This document shows positions 19,515 through 27,644 of a stretch of DNA of 29,083 nt, piece after piece. Made by a program: the position numbers and the translations under genes. Under the pieces are notes generated by a model, which was given only the letters and a program-made list of their open reading frames with translations, had not been told where the DNA came from and did no database searches. The number at the start of each line of letters is the position of its first letter. The stretch's first letter is position 1. The stretch covers positions 41,721,108 through 41,750,190 of the forward strand of contig CM044519.1 of NCBI GenBank assembly GCA_024364805.1. The letters run 5' to 3'. Origin of the DNA: Euprymna scolopes (lineage: Eukaryota > Mollusca > Cephalopoda > Sepiida > Sepiolidae).

Positions 19515-19723
19515 CGTATATCTCATCGAAACAGTCAAACCAGCAATCAAATTGCATTTATACACAACTGATGATTAGCAGGCCCATTGCATTTTAGCAC
19601 TATTGCTCCGCAATAGACACATGCAACTTTAATTAACATGCAGCAGAAGAAAAATTAGTATGAAAAATAAAAATAAACACTGTATAAATGACAACGATAT
19701 ATTAAATTGAAATCAAATAATCA

Positions 19724-19735
19724 AACAGCTGTGAA

Positions 19736-19797
<62 letters not shown>

Positions 19798-19813
19798 CGA
19801 TTTCACAGCTGTT
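19724..19813. repeat. Perfect palindrome with (TA)n core
   Basis: AACAGCTGTGAAATCGA (19724-19740) is exactly reversed as TCGATTTCACAGCTGTT (19797-19813), with a (TA)n core between. The whole 90 bp can form a cruciform. One arm lies in remnant minisatellite sequence. Confidence 0.92.
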
Positions 19814-20836
19814 AATTATACAACATGCAACATTGCAATTGCTATTGATAATCGATAATTGATTTTGAAGCAGATTTCTGTCTATGCGAGTTGTCGCAAG
19901 TAATATGTTAGTTTTTTAAAGATATTTCCTTGAACTTGCTCGAAAATATTTATATCACATTTCTGTTAGTCTGTCTGTTTGTCTGTCTATCTGTCTGTTC
20001 GACTTTATTCCAGAAACTACTATCTGACTGAAATTTCTTACGAGCCTTTATTATAATAAAGTGTAGCGGAGCAAGTGTTATGATATCCGTTTGAAGCATA
20101 GTTAAACATTAGTCACAAAAAAAAAAAAAAAAATAATAATAATAAATAACTTGGACGGGAAAAAAACTCTAGTCTATATAATATGCTAAGGCATTTCATC
20201 TTTCTGCGTACGTTATCACCCTCTGCTCATTCTTTACAAACATGAGATTATTATCGCTAAAGAGATGCCTATTGGCCTTAGTCTTGAAATAATTAAAAAA
20301 AAAAAAAAAAGGCTATGGATAGGAGGAAAACAGTCAGCAGAAAGAGAGTTCCATAAGCTTGTATCTTTTTGGAAAGAAACTACTGAAATAGGAAGCTGTA
20401 TTATAACGATGTATCAAAACAGCGAATGGACCACTCAATCAAGAAATCCACTGAGCTGGAACAAAAAAAAAAACAATGAATAAATCACGTGTTATAATAA
20501 TACTTACTAGTAAGACCCGTGGAAATCCCACAGAATGGGAAATATGTAATTAACGAATATATTTTGATAAAACTAATACTTTTCTAGCTAGCTCAAAAAA
20601 ATAGTTTGTTTTTTTTTATAGAAAAACAAATAACACGCAACAAATGTGAATTTATTGACATTTCTACGAAAAGAGTGTAAATCTGATCCAAATGAGATAA
20701 ATTTATAAGTACTAATAAATACTCAGAAAGTAATAGTGTGCTACATAGTTCAATACAAATTATTAAATTACAATGTAAGAAACAATCTTTCATTTACTCC
20801 TCCAGTCCAGCATCTCTTCGCAAACAATATTCTTTT

Positions 20837-20871
<35 letters not shown>

Positions 20872-21069
20872 CTGTTTCGTTTGAATGTTTCCATTTTTAC
20901 ATAACATTTCGCTGACTTCTTTGTTTAGTGAAGTACCGCTGCACGTCATAATTACTACAAGTTCCTTGCTCACATTATGACAGCAATGATCATGTATTAT
21001 TATGATGACCATCATATTCGAAAACGAGGCTATATTTAAAGGAAGGTCACTCTCATATTCTTGTCCAAG
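19814..21069. other. Spacer with A/T homopolymers
   Basis: Contains (GTCT)n-like sequence near 19968-20000, A runs at about 20118-20134 and 20297-20311, and a long T run at about 20838-20868. I find no supported gene or family assignment. The phrase 'actagtaagacccgtggaaa' (near 20506) may be the edge of an old repeat. Confidence 0.5.
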
Positions 21070-22097
21070 GTTGCAAGATTGGCTTTTTTAAAGCCAAATT
21101 GCGGAAATTTGGCCTTTTTTTTATAAGCAGTTTATCTCAACTTTTGTCATCCTTATGAATCTTTTGTGTAGCTGTTTCTCTTCACATTTTTCTTTTCTTG
21201 TTTTATCCTTTGTCTCTCTGTTTACTGTTTTATTGATTTTTTTTCAGTGTCTCTCGCTGTCATGATTATTCTTTCAGTGTTTTGCATTATGTATTTTTCT
21301 AATTCTTTTTTGGTGTCATTCACACAGTCTTCTATACAGACCAGTCTCTTTCCGCCGTCTTTCCTTTTTTACATAGAGTCGGTCAACATCGTCCTTCGGG
21401 CGTAGTGCGTTGTGCATGGTCATGAGTTTCCTGGTCGTCTGATTGAGCTGTCTCAGTTCTTCTTTAGTCCACCCTATGAATGATCCAAAGTATCTAACTA
21501 GTGATACTGCTCAGGTATTTAATAAGTTCTTGCTATATAATTTAGTTTCCAACAGTTTTCTCGTTCTCCTGAGGTATTCCTTTCCCATTCTCATTTCTGT
21601 TGATTTGATGGTGTCTGCTTCCAGAACTCCCAGGTATTTATAGGCGTCTTATTCACCTAGTGCTCTCATCTCCGTTTGGTTGGGTAGTTCCATACCTTCT
21701 GTCGTCTCTTTTCTTATTACTAGTAGTGCGCACTTTTCTATATCAAACTCCATTTGGATGTCTTGGCTGAAAATCCTGGTGGTGTTTATTAATGTCTCTA
21801 GTTCATTTTCGATCCTTGCGAAAAGTTTCAGATCGTCCATGTACCCCCCCCCCCGTGTTAGAGAACTTGTATCCGGCTTGGCATGTTCTCTATTCAGGGG
21901 CAGCAATGATGATAGTGAGTTTCCCTGAAAGATGCCTCTTTGTTATTTCTGTTATTTGTTCTCCATCAGCTGTCAGTTCCAGTCTCCATGTTCTCATTGC
22001 ATTTTCAATAACGTTGATGATCCTGCTTGGTATTTTATACATTTTTAGGCATTCTATTATCCATACTTGGGGGATTCTGTCGTACGTCTTCTTCTTC

Positions 22098-22101
<4 letters not shown>
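21070..22101 (-). mobile_element. REL-LINE reverse transcriptase part, decayed copy
   Basis: Minus strand, from the (TCA)n tract leftwards: YDRIPQVWIIECLKMYKIPS (motif A/B region, near 22080), RTWRLELTADGEQITEITKR, the catalytic YMDDLKLFARIENELETL (YMDD at 21833-21844), RIFSQDIQMEFDIEKCALLV, ELPNQTEMRALGE, then in other frames YLGVLEADTIKS-like sequence (near 21630), RKLMTMHNALRPKDDVDRLY (near 21400) and CIEDCVNDTKKELEKYI (near 21310). About six frame breaks and a C run at 21845-21856 disrupt it. It decays towards 21070. The zinc knuckle and endonuclease domain are missing. Same family as 821-1690. Confidence 0.85.

Positions 22102-22141
<40 letters not shown>
22102..22141 (+). repeat. (TCA)n microsatellite between two LINE copies
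   Basis: Thirteen or so TCA units lie precisely between the 5' ends of two divergent REL-LINE copies on opposite strands. Confidence 0.95.
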
Positions 22142-23052
22142 TGCAGCTGCTGCCCTGCAAAGGGTCGTAGAGTCGGGAGATGTCCCTGATATGTTTGTTA
22201 AGGGAAGGACAACACTGATTTGGAAGGATCCTGCAAAGGGAACAGCTGCCAGCAATTGCAGACCGATTACATGTCTACCACTAATGTGGAAGCTGTTAAC
22301 CGGAATCTTTGCAGAAAAAGTTTATGGACATCTTTTGAGTAATGGAGTTCTCCCTGATGGACAGAAAGGATGTCAAAGAGACTCAAGGGGTACCAAGGAC
22401 CAACGAATGATTGATAATGCAGTAATGCAGGATGCAAAGAGGAAGAAGAGGAATTTGAGTGTAGCATGGATCGATTACAGAAAGGCTTACAAAATGGTAC
22501 CTCACTCATTGATCCGTGAAACACTATCGACGATGAAGGTTGCTAGGAATGTGATAGTGCTTTTGAAGACAAGTATGGCTCAATGGAAAACGGTGCTGAT
22601 AGTAAACAGAGAGGTGCTTGGACAGGTTGGCATTAGACGTGGAATATTCCAAGGAGATTCGTTATATCTCCACTTCTTTTTGCAATGATAATGCTGCCAC
22701 TGGGCATCCTCTTTAAGAGAGAGAAGCTGGAGTATAACTTTAGATTTGGTGGCAAACGCCTCGAGCATCTACTGTTTATGGATGATTTGAAGATATCTGG
22801 TAGAAATGAGAAGAAAATGGAGAGACTGGTAGAGCTCGTCAGGGAATACTCGGAAGACATCGGGATGGAGTTTGCGATTAGTAAGTGTACGGTGTTGGTG
22901 ATGAAAAGGGGAGTAAAGGTTCATTCGAATGAAATAGTGTTGCCAAATAGAGAAATTATGAAAGAAAGAGAAGATACAGGATATAAGTATTTGAGAGTAC
23001 TGGAGGATGTAGGCATCATAAACAGAAGACAAAATATGCGCATCACTGGATA
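22142..23052 (+). mobile_element. REL-LINE reverse transcriptase part, well-preserved copy
   Basis: The plus strand reads the RT fingers and palm: LQRVVESGDVPDMFVKGRTT, NCRPITCLPLMWKLLTGIFA, LPDGQKGCQRDSRGTKDQ (22350-22405), motif A WIDYRKAYKMVPHS (catalytic Asp near 22471; the later conserved Asp is Lys here), VGIRRGIFQGDSL (motif B), then after one frameshift near 22670 the motif C box FMDDLKISGR (near 22774) and MEFAISKCTVLVMKRG. It stops at 23050-23052 soon after YLRVLEDVGI. A single frameshift in about 300 codons marks a comparatively young copy. It is truncated at both ends: the N-terminal Zn fingers, thumb, CCHC knuckle and endonuclease are absent. The 5' end abuts (TCA)n. Confidence 0.88.
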
Positions 23053-23304
23053 ATCGATAGTTTTACAAAACCGCAGGAGACAAAAATGATAATATATACA
23101 AAGTGAATGGATTGACTTAGATTCTGTTGAATAGGAGGATAAACAATAATGAGTCCATTCTAAAGATGCGTTCACTTTTAATATGTCTCCGTTTGATCTA
23201 CGCGTTTAGTGTTGCAAATTATGTTTTCAGACTGAGAAAAATCATATTTCATACTTCACAAATAATATGCTATTTCTAATTTTAAATGACGCATAAACAA
23301 ATTA
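23053..23304. other. Spacer
   Basis: No recognised feature. It may contain non-coding remains of the preceding LINE. Confidence 0.4.
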
Positions 23305-23502
23305 GGTACTTATGCAGAATACGAACCGTGATGAAATAATAACGTTATTATTCAGAAAGTCATTTTAACATGGAGAGAGGTATCTTTTTTTTTTTTTTTT
23401 AACTATTCTGTACAACAATTCAATAAACAAGAGACCGTACAAAAAATGCACTTGAAAATCCTTTCTAAATATAGTTTGGTCAGTAAACTGCATAAGTACC
23501 TC
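23305..23502 (+). mobile_element. MITE family M, copy 1 (198 bp)
   Basis: Starts GGTACTTATGCAG and ends with its exact inverse CTGCATAAGTACC. The interior is matched by 23582-23778: 'agaaagtcatttt', 'ttctgtac', 'aataaacaa', 'acttgaaaatccttt'. No coding capacity. A target duplication is not certain. Confidence 0.75.
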
Positions 23503-23581
23503 AGCATTCTTCTTTTACTACTTCGTCTTCATATTATTAGATTATTATAATTATTATTGTTGTTCTTCTTGTTCTTTCTGC

Positions 23582-23778
23582 TGTACTTATGCAGAATGCA
23601 GATCGTGTTGTAATAATACAGTTATACTTTAGAAAGCCATTTATAACATTTTAACTGTTCTGTACTTTTACTTAATTTAATAAACAAAAGACACGTAAAA
23701 ATTGAATTTCATTTGAAAATCCTATCCAAAAAAAAAAAATAGTACGGTTCGTAATTTGCAAAAATACCCCAAACTACT
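23582..23778 (+). mobile_element. MITE family M, copy 2 (~197 bp)
   Basis: A direct repeat of copy 1, only 79 bp downstream. The left end GTACTTATGCAGAATGC is kept. The right inverted repeat has diverged at its tip, but its inner part 'acggttcgtaatttgc' still mirrors 'gcagaatacgaaccgt' of copy 1, so the true inverted repeat is about 25 bp long. Confidence 0.72.
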
Positions 23779-23829
23779 ATTTCAAACTTCAGATTGAAGA
23801 AATTATTTATCAACACTTAATAGTGATAG

Positions 23830-24176
23830 TTGGTTGGTTGGTTGTTTTTGTTTTACGGCATATCAACCCTTTTTGGGTTATTTAATGCCGAATCCAAAGA
23901 TTTTGAAGAAATCTTTTTTTTAATAGAATATATTTGTTGTTTTCACGTCGGTTTCTATTTAACCCAAAGTTGGGGCCCTAACAGGTACTACCTCTCCGCG
24001 TCAGAGTGGACCTGGGAGCAATGGTAATTAAAGGGTGACTCCACACTCCCCAAAGCCCATAAGCTTGGGCCTCACCACTGGATATAGTTTAAGGTCATAT
24101 CCAGGACACCCATTGAGGGACTTTTACCCTCTGCAGGGAGGCAGTCGGCGTATTCTAATGCCCCACCGACAGGGCC
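23830..24176 (-). mobile_element. Retroposon with (CCAA)n 3' tail, longest copy (347 bp)
   Basis: A perfect 12-bp direct repeat TAATAGTGATAG (23818-23829 and 24177-24188) flanks it. On the minus strand it begins GGCCCTGTCGGTGGGGCATT and ends in a short (CCAA)n tail. It is closely similar to 7205-7512 but extends further at the 5' end. There is no clear pol III A and B box and no convincing protein, so it could be either a SINE or the truncated 3' end of an unknown LINE. Confidence 0.82.
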
Positions 24177-24234
24177 TAATAGTGATAGACGGACGAATAT
24201 GCGATTTCTTATTTAAAACTGGCAGGTGGACGAA

Positions 24235-24380
24235 CCTGTTATTTCAAACTTAAGCGTGACATAGCAAAGAAATTTTTATTTCAAACTTAAGCTTGACAGA
24301 ACGACTGAACAATGTATTTAAACTTAAATAAATAAACCCTTATCCTTGAGTGGCCTCTGGGCCTTGATATGTAAAAATAA
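24235..24380 (+). mobile_element. CR1-like LINE tail fragment
   Basis: Contains 'aacccttatccttgagtggc' (24336) and 'cctctgggccttgatatgta', the 3' UTR signature of the CR1-like LINE. It is preceded by a doubled 'atttcaaacttaag.ttgaca' sequence that also occurs at 28425-28490. No coding sequence. Confidence 0.65.
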
Positions 24381-24389
24381 AATAAAATT

Positions 24390-25087
24390 GGCGCTTATTC
24401 AGATTGGCACTTATAGTAATAAGCAAAAATGAAGAGAACCTTTTACCGTGTACCTGTGGTGTGAGCCCTGAAGGCTCTGCATGGTATAGTACGAGTTGGA
24501 TTGGCATTCTTGCTAGTAAACGTTGGAGGCTTTGGGTACATTATTCAGATTGATATTGATGAACAAAAATGAGGAAAAACTTTTATACTGTACCTACTTG
24601 TCACAGAATGAAGATGGTATATTCCAAAAATCACAAAAATTGCTCAAGTAATATATATATATTTTTTTTTTTTTTTTGAAAAACAAATTTGCCGTTTTTT
24701 ACTGATAAGTGAAGGCTGAAGCCATTTTAATATTCTTCAAATTTGGTTTTAAACTTAATTTTTTGTTCTGATAATGAAAACTTAAAAAAGAAAACACATA
24801 CACGTTATATTAATAAAGTATTGTTTGGTTTTAAATCTTTCGTTTCCGCTGTCTTTCTGACATTATCAAAAAAAAAAAAAAAAATGAAATGAACATCGGT
24901 TGTCTGCTCTTAATTTTTACCATCACCGATATTTTTTCCTTTTATGGACATGAATGTTCTTGAATAATAAAAAAAATACTTGATCAAATTACGTGATTTT
25001 TAAAAAAAAAATATTTCGTACATAAGACTTTTTGTGTATTTTCTTTACTTTTAATTGCCGCCATTAGTGCCAATCTGAATAAGCACC
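24390..25087. mobile_element. Non-autonomous TIR element, 698 bp
   Basis: Ends are inverted repeats of 22 bp beginning GGYGCTTATTCAGATT (24390-24411 and 25066-25087). ATT flanks both ends, a possible 3-bp target duplication. Near the left end a ~60-bp subterminal repeat recurs ('cagattggcacttatag..aagcaaaaatgaagag' near 24401 and 'cagattgatattgatgaacaaaaatgagg' near 24547, cited here as short cores). There is no transposase. The terminal sequence resembles that of MITE family M. Confidence 0.75.
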
Positions 25088-25109
25088 ATTAATTTAAAAA
25101 AAAAATTTT

Positions 25110-25194
25110 TTTTAATTCTACATCCTATGCCTCTCTCTTTCTCTCTATCTTTCTCTAACTTTCATACGGTAAGTCTTTCTTTTTCTTTCTGGCG

Positions 25195-25233
<39 letters not shown>

Positions 25234-25235
25234 AC
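25110..25235 (-). repeat. CT-rich tract with GGTAAGTCT motifs
   Basis: Polypyrimidine sequence on the plus strand, interrupted by 'acggtaagtctttc' and 'gcggtaagtctctc'. The 55-bp stretch at about 25150-25205 recurs at about 28990-29045. 25236-25695 holds nothing I recognise. Confidence 0.8.
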
Positions 25236-25695
25236 GATAACTACATAACTCTTACATCCGGGTTCTTTTCCATTTGTTTTAATATTACCCGCAGAAAACA
25301 TATAAAAAAAAGGAGCGGATGTTTTACTGCATTAGCCCACTTTAAGTTCCGGTTCGTTTTTTCCCCCGTTGCTATTTAGATATTCGTTTTATGTAAGTCT
25401 TTGTTTCGAACCAGCGTTGCTTACAACACCTGGGTGGCTTCGTGGATGATTTCGATAACAACCTCCCATCCCCAACTAAGCATCCACCGCCATCGATTCT
25501 GTCGGTTTTCTTCGTCGTTTTTAAAAAAAAAACTTTAAACGGAACATAGGTATATATTCAGGCACATAAGTGCAAGGACGCTAAGCAAAAACAATTTGAC
25601 GCAACGATTACTTATTCATATGTAATTTTTTTCTTTATAGATGCGTAATCATTAGATATATATACTAGAAATCGCGAATGAGTATATACTATACT

Positions 25696-26103
25696 GTGTT
25701 TCCAAAGAAGGAGGTAATTCATGGGAGGACGGTATCATGGCGAACGATCATATTCTACACTATTCCCCAAAGAAACATTATGCTTCGAAGGATGTGCTGA
25801 TGATATAGCAAAACAGATGCTACACCAAAAAAGGTGTATGTAATGCCGGGGAGGATGATATGATAACCATAGAGTAGATATTACATTACTATCAACATCC
25901 ATCCATAAAAAAGGGGGAGGTAACATCTGGGAGGGTAGTATTATTCTATCATTAAGCCCAACCTCAGAAAATGTTAAAGATATTCCGTAGGATGATAGTC
26001 TAATAACAGCAAAACAAATACTGCATCCCCATCTTCCTTCAAAAGGAGAAAGTGGTGCTTCGGAAGGATGGCATAAGGAAAACAAAAACAGATACTACAC
26101 TCC
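25696..26103. repeat. Diverged ~62-bp minisatellite, about six units
   Basis: Units share 'aaaaggaggtaat', '.tcggaaggatgatat' and 'aaaacagatactacac'. Starts are near 25706, 25772, 25829, 25909, 25966 and 26040. A 116-codon minus-strand frame across it (repeating CSICFA) follows from the repeats and has no recognisable domain. Confidence 0.65.
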
Positions 26104-26196
26104 TACTGTTGAATTATTCAAACTACTATTTTCACAACGTTTCGATTAGTGTAGCCTCCAACCTTCTTCAGGTGTGTCTTGTCGTACTCGGGAATC

Positions 26197-26290
26197 TGTC
26201 TTTGTGCAGTGGATAAAGTATTTGGTAAAAATCAGTTGTAAGTGACACTATTCTGGACGTTGAAGGTTCAATCCTCAGCGGGGGCGACAT
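26197..26290 (+). pseudogene. tRNA-like SINE head
   Basis: An A-box-like 'tgtgcagtggataaagtatt' (near 26204) and a good B box 'ggttcaatcct' (near 26266), followed by 'cagcgggggcgaca'. The stems do not close into a full tRNA. It is the pol III promoter module of the surrounding element. Confidence 0.6.
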
Positions 26291-26312
26291 TCGAAATACA
26301 ATTGCTAATTAC

Positions 26313-26477
26313 TAGGGCTAAGACAACAGCTTATTCTTTTCATTGTTTTTACTCTCGAGTGTGTATCCGTTGATATCTTATTTTCTTTTATATAGAGTGA
26401 TGCGGTTCTCGGTTGATTAACTGTGTCTAACTGTGTCAGATATATACTCGAGAGTCAAAACAATGAAAAGAATGTGC
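26313..26477. mobile_element. hAT-type MITE, second copy, one end truncated
   Basis: Left terminus TAGGGCTAAGACAACAG. The right inner arm 'actcgagagtcaaaacaatg' is present but the last ~16 bases are missing. The core ('gtgatgcggttctcg', 'ctaactgtgtc') is the reverse of that in the copy at 2379-2555, so the family is the same. It lies inside inverted-tail element 3 and is therefore younger than it. Confidence 0.82.
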
Positions 26478-26566
26478 AAATTAGAACTTCTACCCGAGCA
26501 TAGCTGACGGAACGAGAGCATACTATCCCCATGGATTAAACAGAGGGTTTTGTTCGAAATTCCGTG

Positions 26567-26648
26567 CAGATATTCGAGTTCAACAGAAAAATTCCCGAAT
26601 TCGACAAAAAGAATCCCGAGTTCGACAGAAAGATTTCCGAGATTGACA
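26567..26648 (+). repeat. 21-bp tandem repeat, four units
   Basis: Unit of the form 'attcccgagttcgacaaaaag', four diverged copies immediately upstream of the CTGAAGA hairpin. The inverted left arm of the same element has a single 'gtcgtactcggga', so the array expanded from one ancestral unit on this side only. Confidence 0.75.
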
Positions 26649-26752
26649 AGATACACCTGAAGAAGGTCGAAGATTACATTAACCGAAACGTAGTGAAAAT
26701 AATACTCAAGATGAGACCAGTAGTCCAAATAATCCAAATAATACGAATTATC

Positions 26753-27029
26753 AATCCTTATCTCAAAAATTCAGAAACACAACACCATCCCGACGCTCTG
26801 AATGAAACATTGAAAGATACGAGTAGCGTTCCAAAAGTAAAGCCTCCTAATTTTTCTTCCGCCCGAACGGTCAGAAGGAAGTGTTAGTTGCATTATTATG
26901 ATGGCTGAACATCTGCATTCATGACCTGAAAGTTTTATCCCTCTGTTGCAGATATTGACAGTGTGAGACTATAAGAAAACAACCACTGTCATGGATGTGG
27001 GTAAGAAGATATGTGACATTGAATTTCTG
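26753..27029. other. Spacer
   Basis: No supported gene or repeat. Confidence 0.45.
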
Positions 27030-27399
27030 GCAAAAGTTCATTGAGAATAGTGGTAACTATGTAGAAAAATACATTCTGGAGCACAAAATGTCGCTCGTTT
27101 TAATGGTATAACTCCCGTCTTCATAGCTCTTCAACTTTTTAAGCAAAAAAAAAAAGGAGGCTTTACTTTGAGAATGACCCTTGCATGGCAAAGTGCGCTC
27201 CGGGCGCCCATGCACAACCATCGTTCATCGCTGGCAAAAATGTATTGATATTCGTGGCGATTATGTAAAAAAAATAAATAAATTCTAAGGCACAAAAGGC
27301 CGCTCGTTTTAATGGAACCACTTCCGTCTTCATAGCTTTTTAACTTCGTGAGTTAGAAAAAAAAATAGAAGGCTTTACTTTTGGAATGACCCTCGTAGA
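27030..27399 (+). mobile_element. Two mariner-like 3' ends in tandem
   Basis: Two direct copies (27030-27185 and 27235-27399) share 'ctggcaaaa', 'aatgtcgctcgttttaatgg/aaggccgctcgttttaatgg', 'cgtcttcatagct' and 'ggctttacttt..gaatgaccct'. The second also reads HRWQKCIDIRGDYVKK, the last residues of a mariner/SETMAR-type transposase, before its UTR. Its end 'ttttggaatgaccctcgta' is the inverse of the common mariner terminus TACGAGGGTCATTCCAAAA. The rest of each transposase is missing. Confidence 0.7.
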
Positions 27400-27644
27400 T
27401 TAATCTCAAATTTTATAGCAAACAGAATTGAACATTAAAAAATCGTAATAGTATAGTTTCGGCTACAGACAGACAGATACCAACTCCCCATTATTAATAG
27501 ATTAGCCAAAATATGTTCCTTCCGGTCACGTATTTGAGCTAGTGTATATAATGTAAATATTGTTTCTTTATGAACAACTGATTGTGATAATTTATTGCTG
27601 ACGCTTGCTATCATCAAAGGATGAGATAATTTTTAAAAAAAATA
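27400..27644. other. AT-rich spacer
   Basis: Only a short 'cagacagacag' run (27465) stands out. Confidence 0.45.

Larger units (their letters stand above)
17480..19723 (+). repeat. 42-bp minisatellite, split by later insertions
   Basis: Consensus half-units are 'caattgatatgtatattaaa' and 'ttgaaaccatcaaactagca'. Clear blocks are 18485-18835 (about 8 units, two of them shortened) and 19018-19246 (about 5 units). Diverged remnants lie near 17500-17555, 19515-19570 and 19690-19730. Insertions at 17860-18305, about 18840-19018 and 19247-19514 separate the blocks. Because 42 is a multiple of 3, one block (19027-19251) stays open for 74 codons with the repeating text QLICILN..N.QTS. The same frame has a stop per unit in the other block, so this is not a gene. 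Confidence 0.88.
26103..26752 (+). mobile_element. Inverted-tail element 3, enlarged by a nested MITE
   Basis: The right part carries CTGAAGA (26657-26663), a hairpin, GAAACGTAGTG (26685-26695), then 'gatgagaccagtagtcc' and an 'aataatccaaataat' tail. The left part (about 26117-26195) is an inverted, diverged copy including the whole hairpin motif (26139-26171). Between them are a tRNA-like segment (26197-26290), a hAT MITE (26313-26477) and a 21-bp tandem array (26567-26648). Subtracting the MITE gives about 480 bp, similar in size to element 1. Possible short direct repeats GAATTAT lie near both ends. Confidence 0.68.

Noticed and set aside
21792-22688. A single 298-codon plus-strand ORF
   Set aside because: The first ~110 codons are antisense to one LINE copy and cross the (TCA)n tract. 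Only the part from about 22142 is a real (LINE) reading frame.
25735-26085. 116-codon minus-strand ORF with repeated CSICFA
   Set aside because: A by-product of the ~62-bp minisatellite. No domain, and the unit length is not kept as a multiple of three.
26564-26887. 107-codon plus-strand ORF with EFDKK-like repeats
   Set aside because: Explained by the 21-bp tandem array and the tail of inverted-tail element 3.
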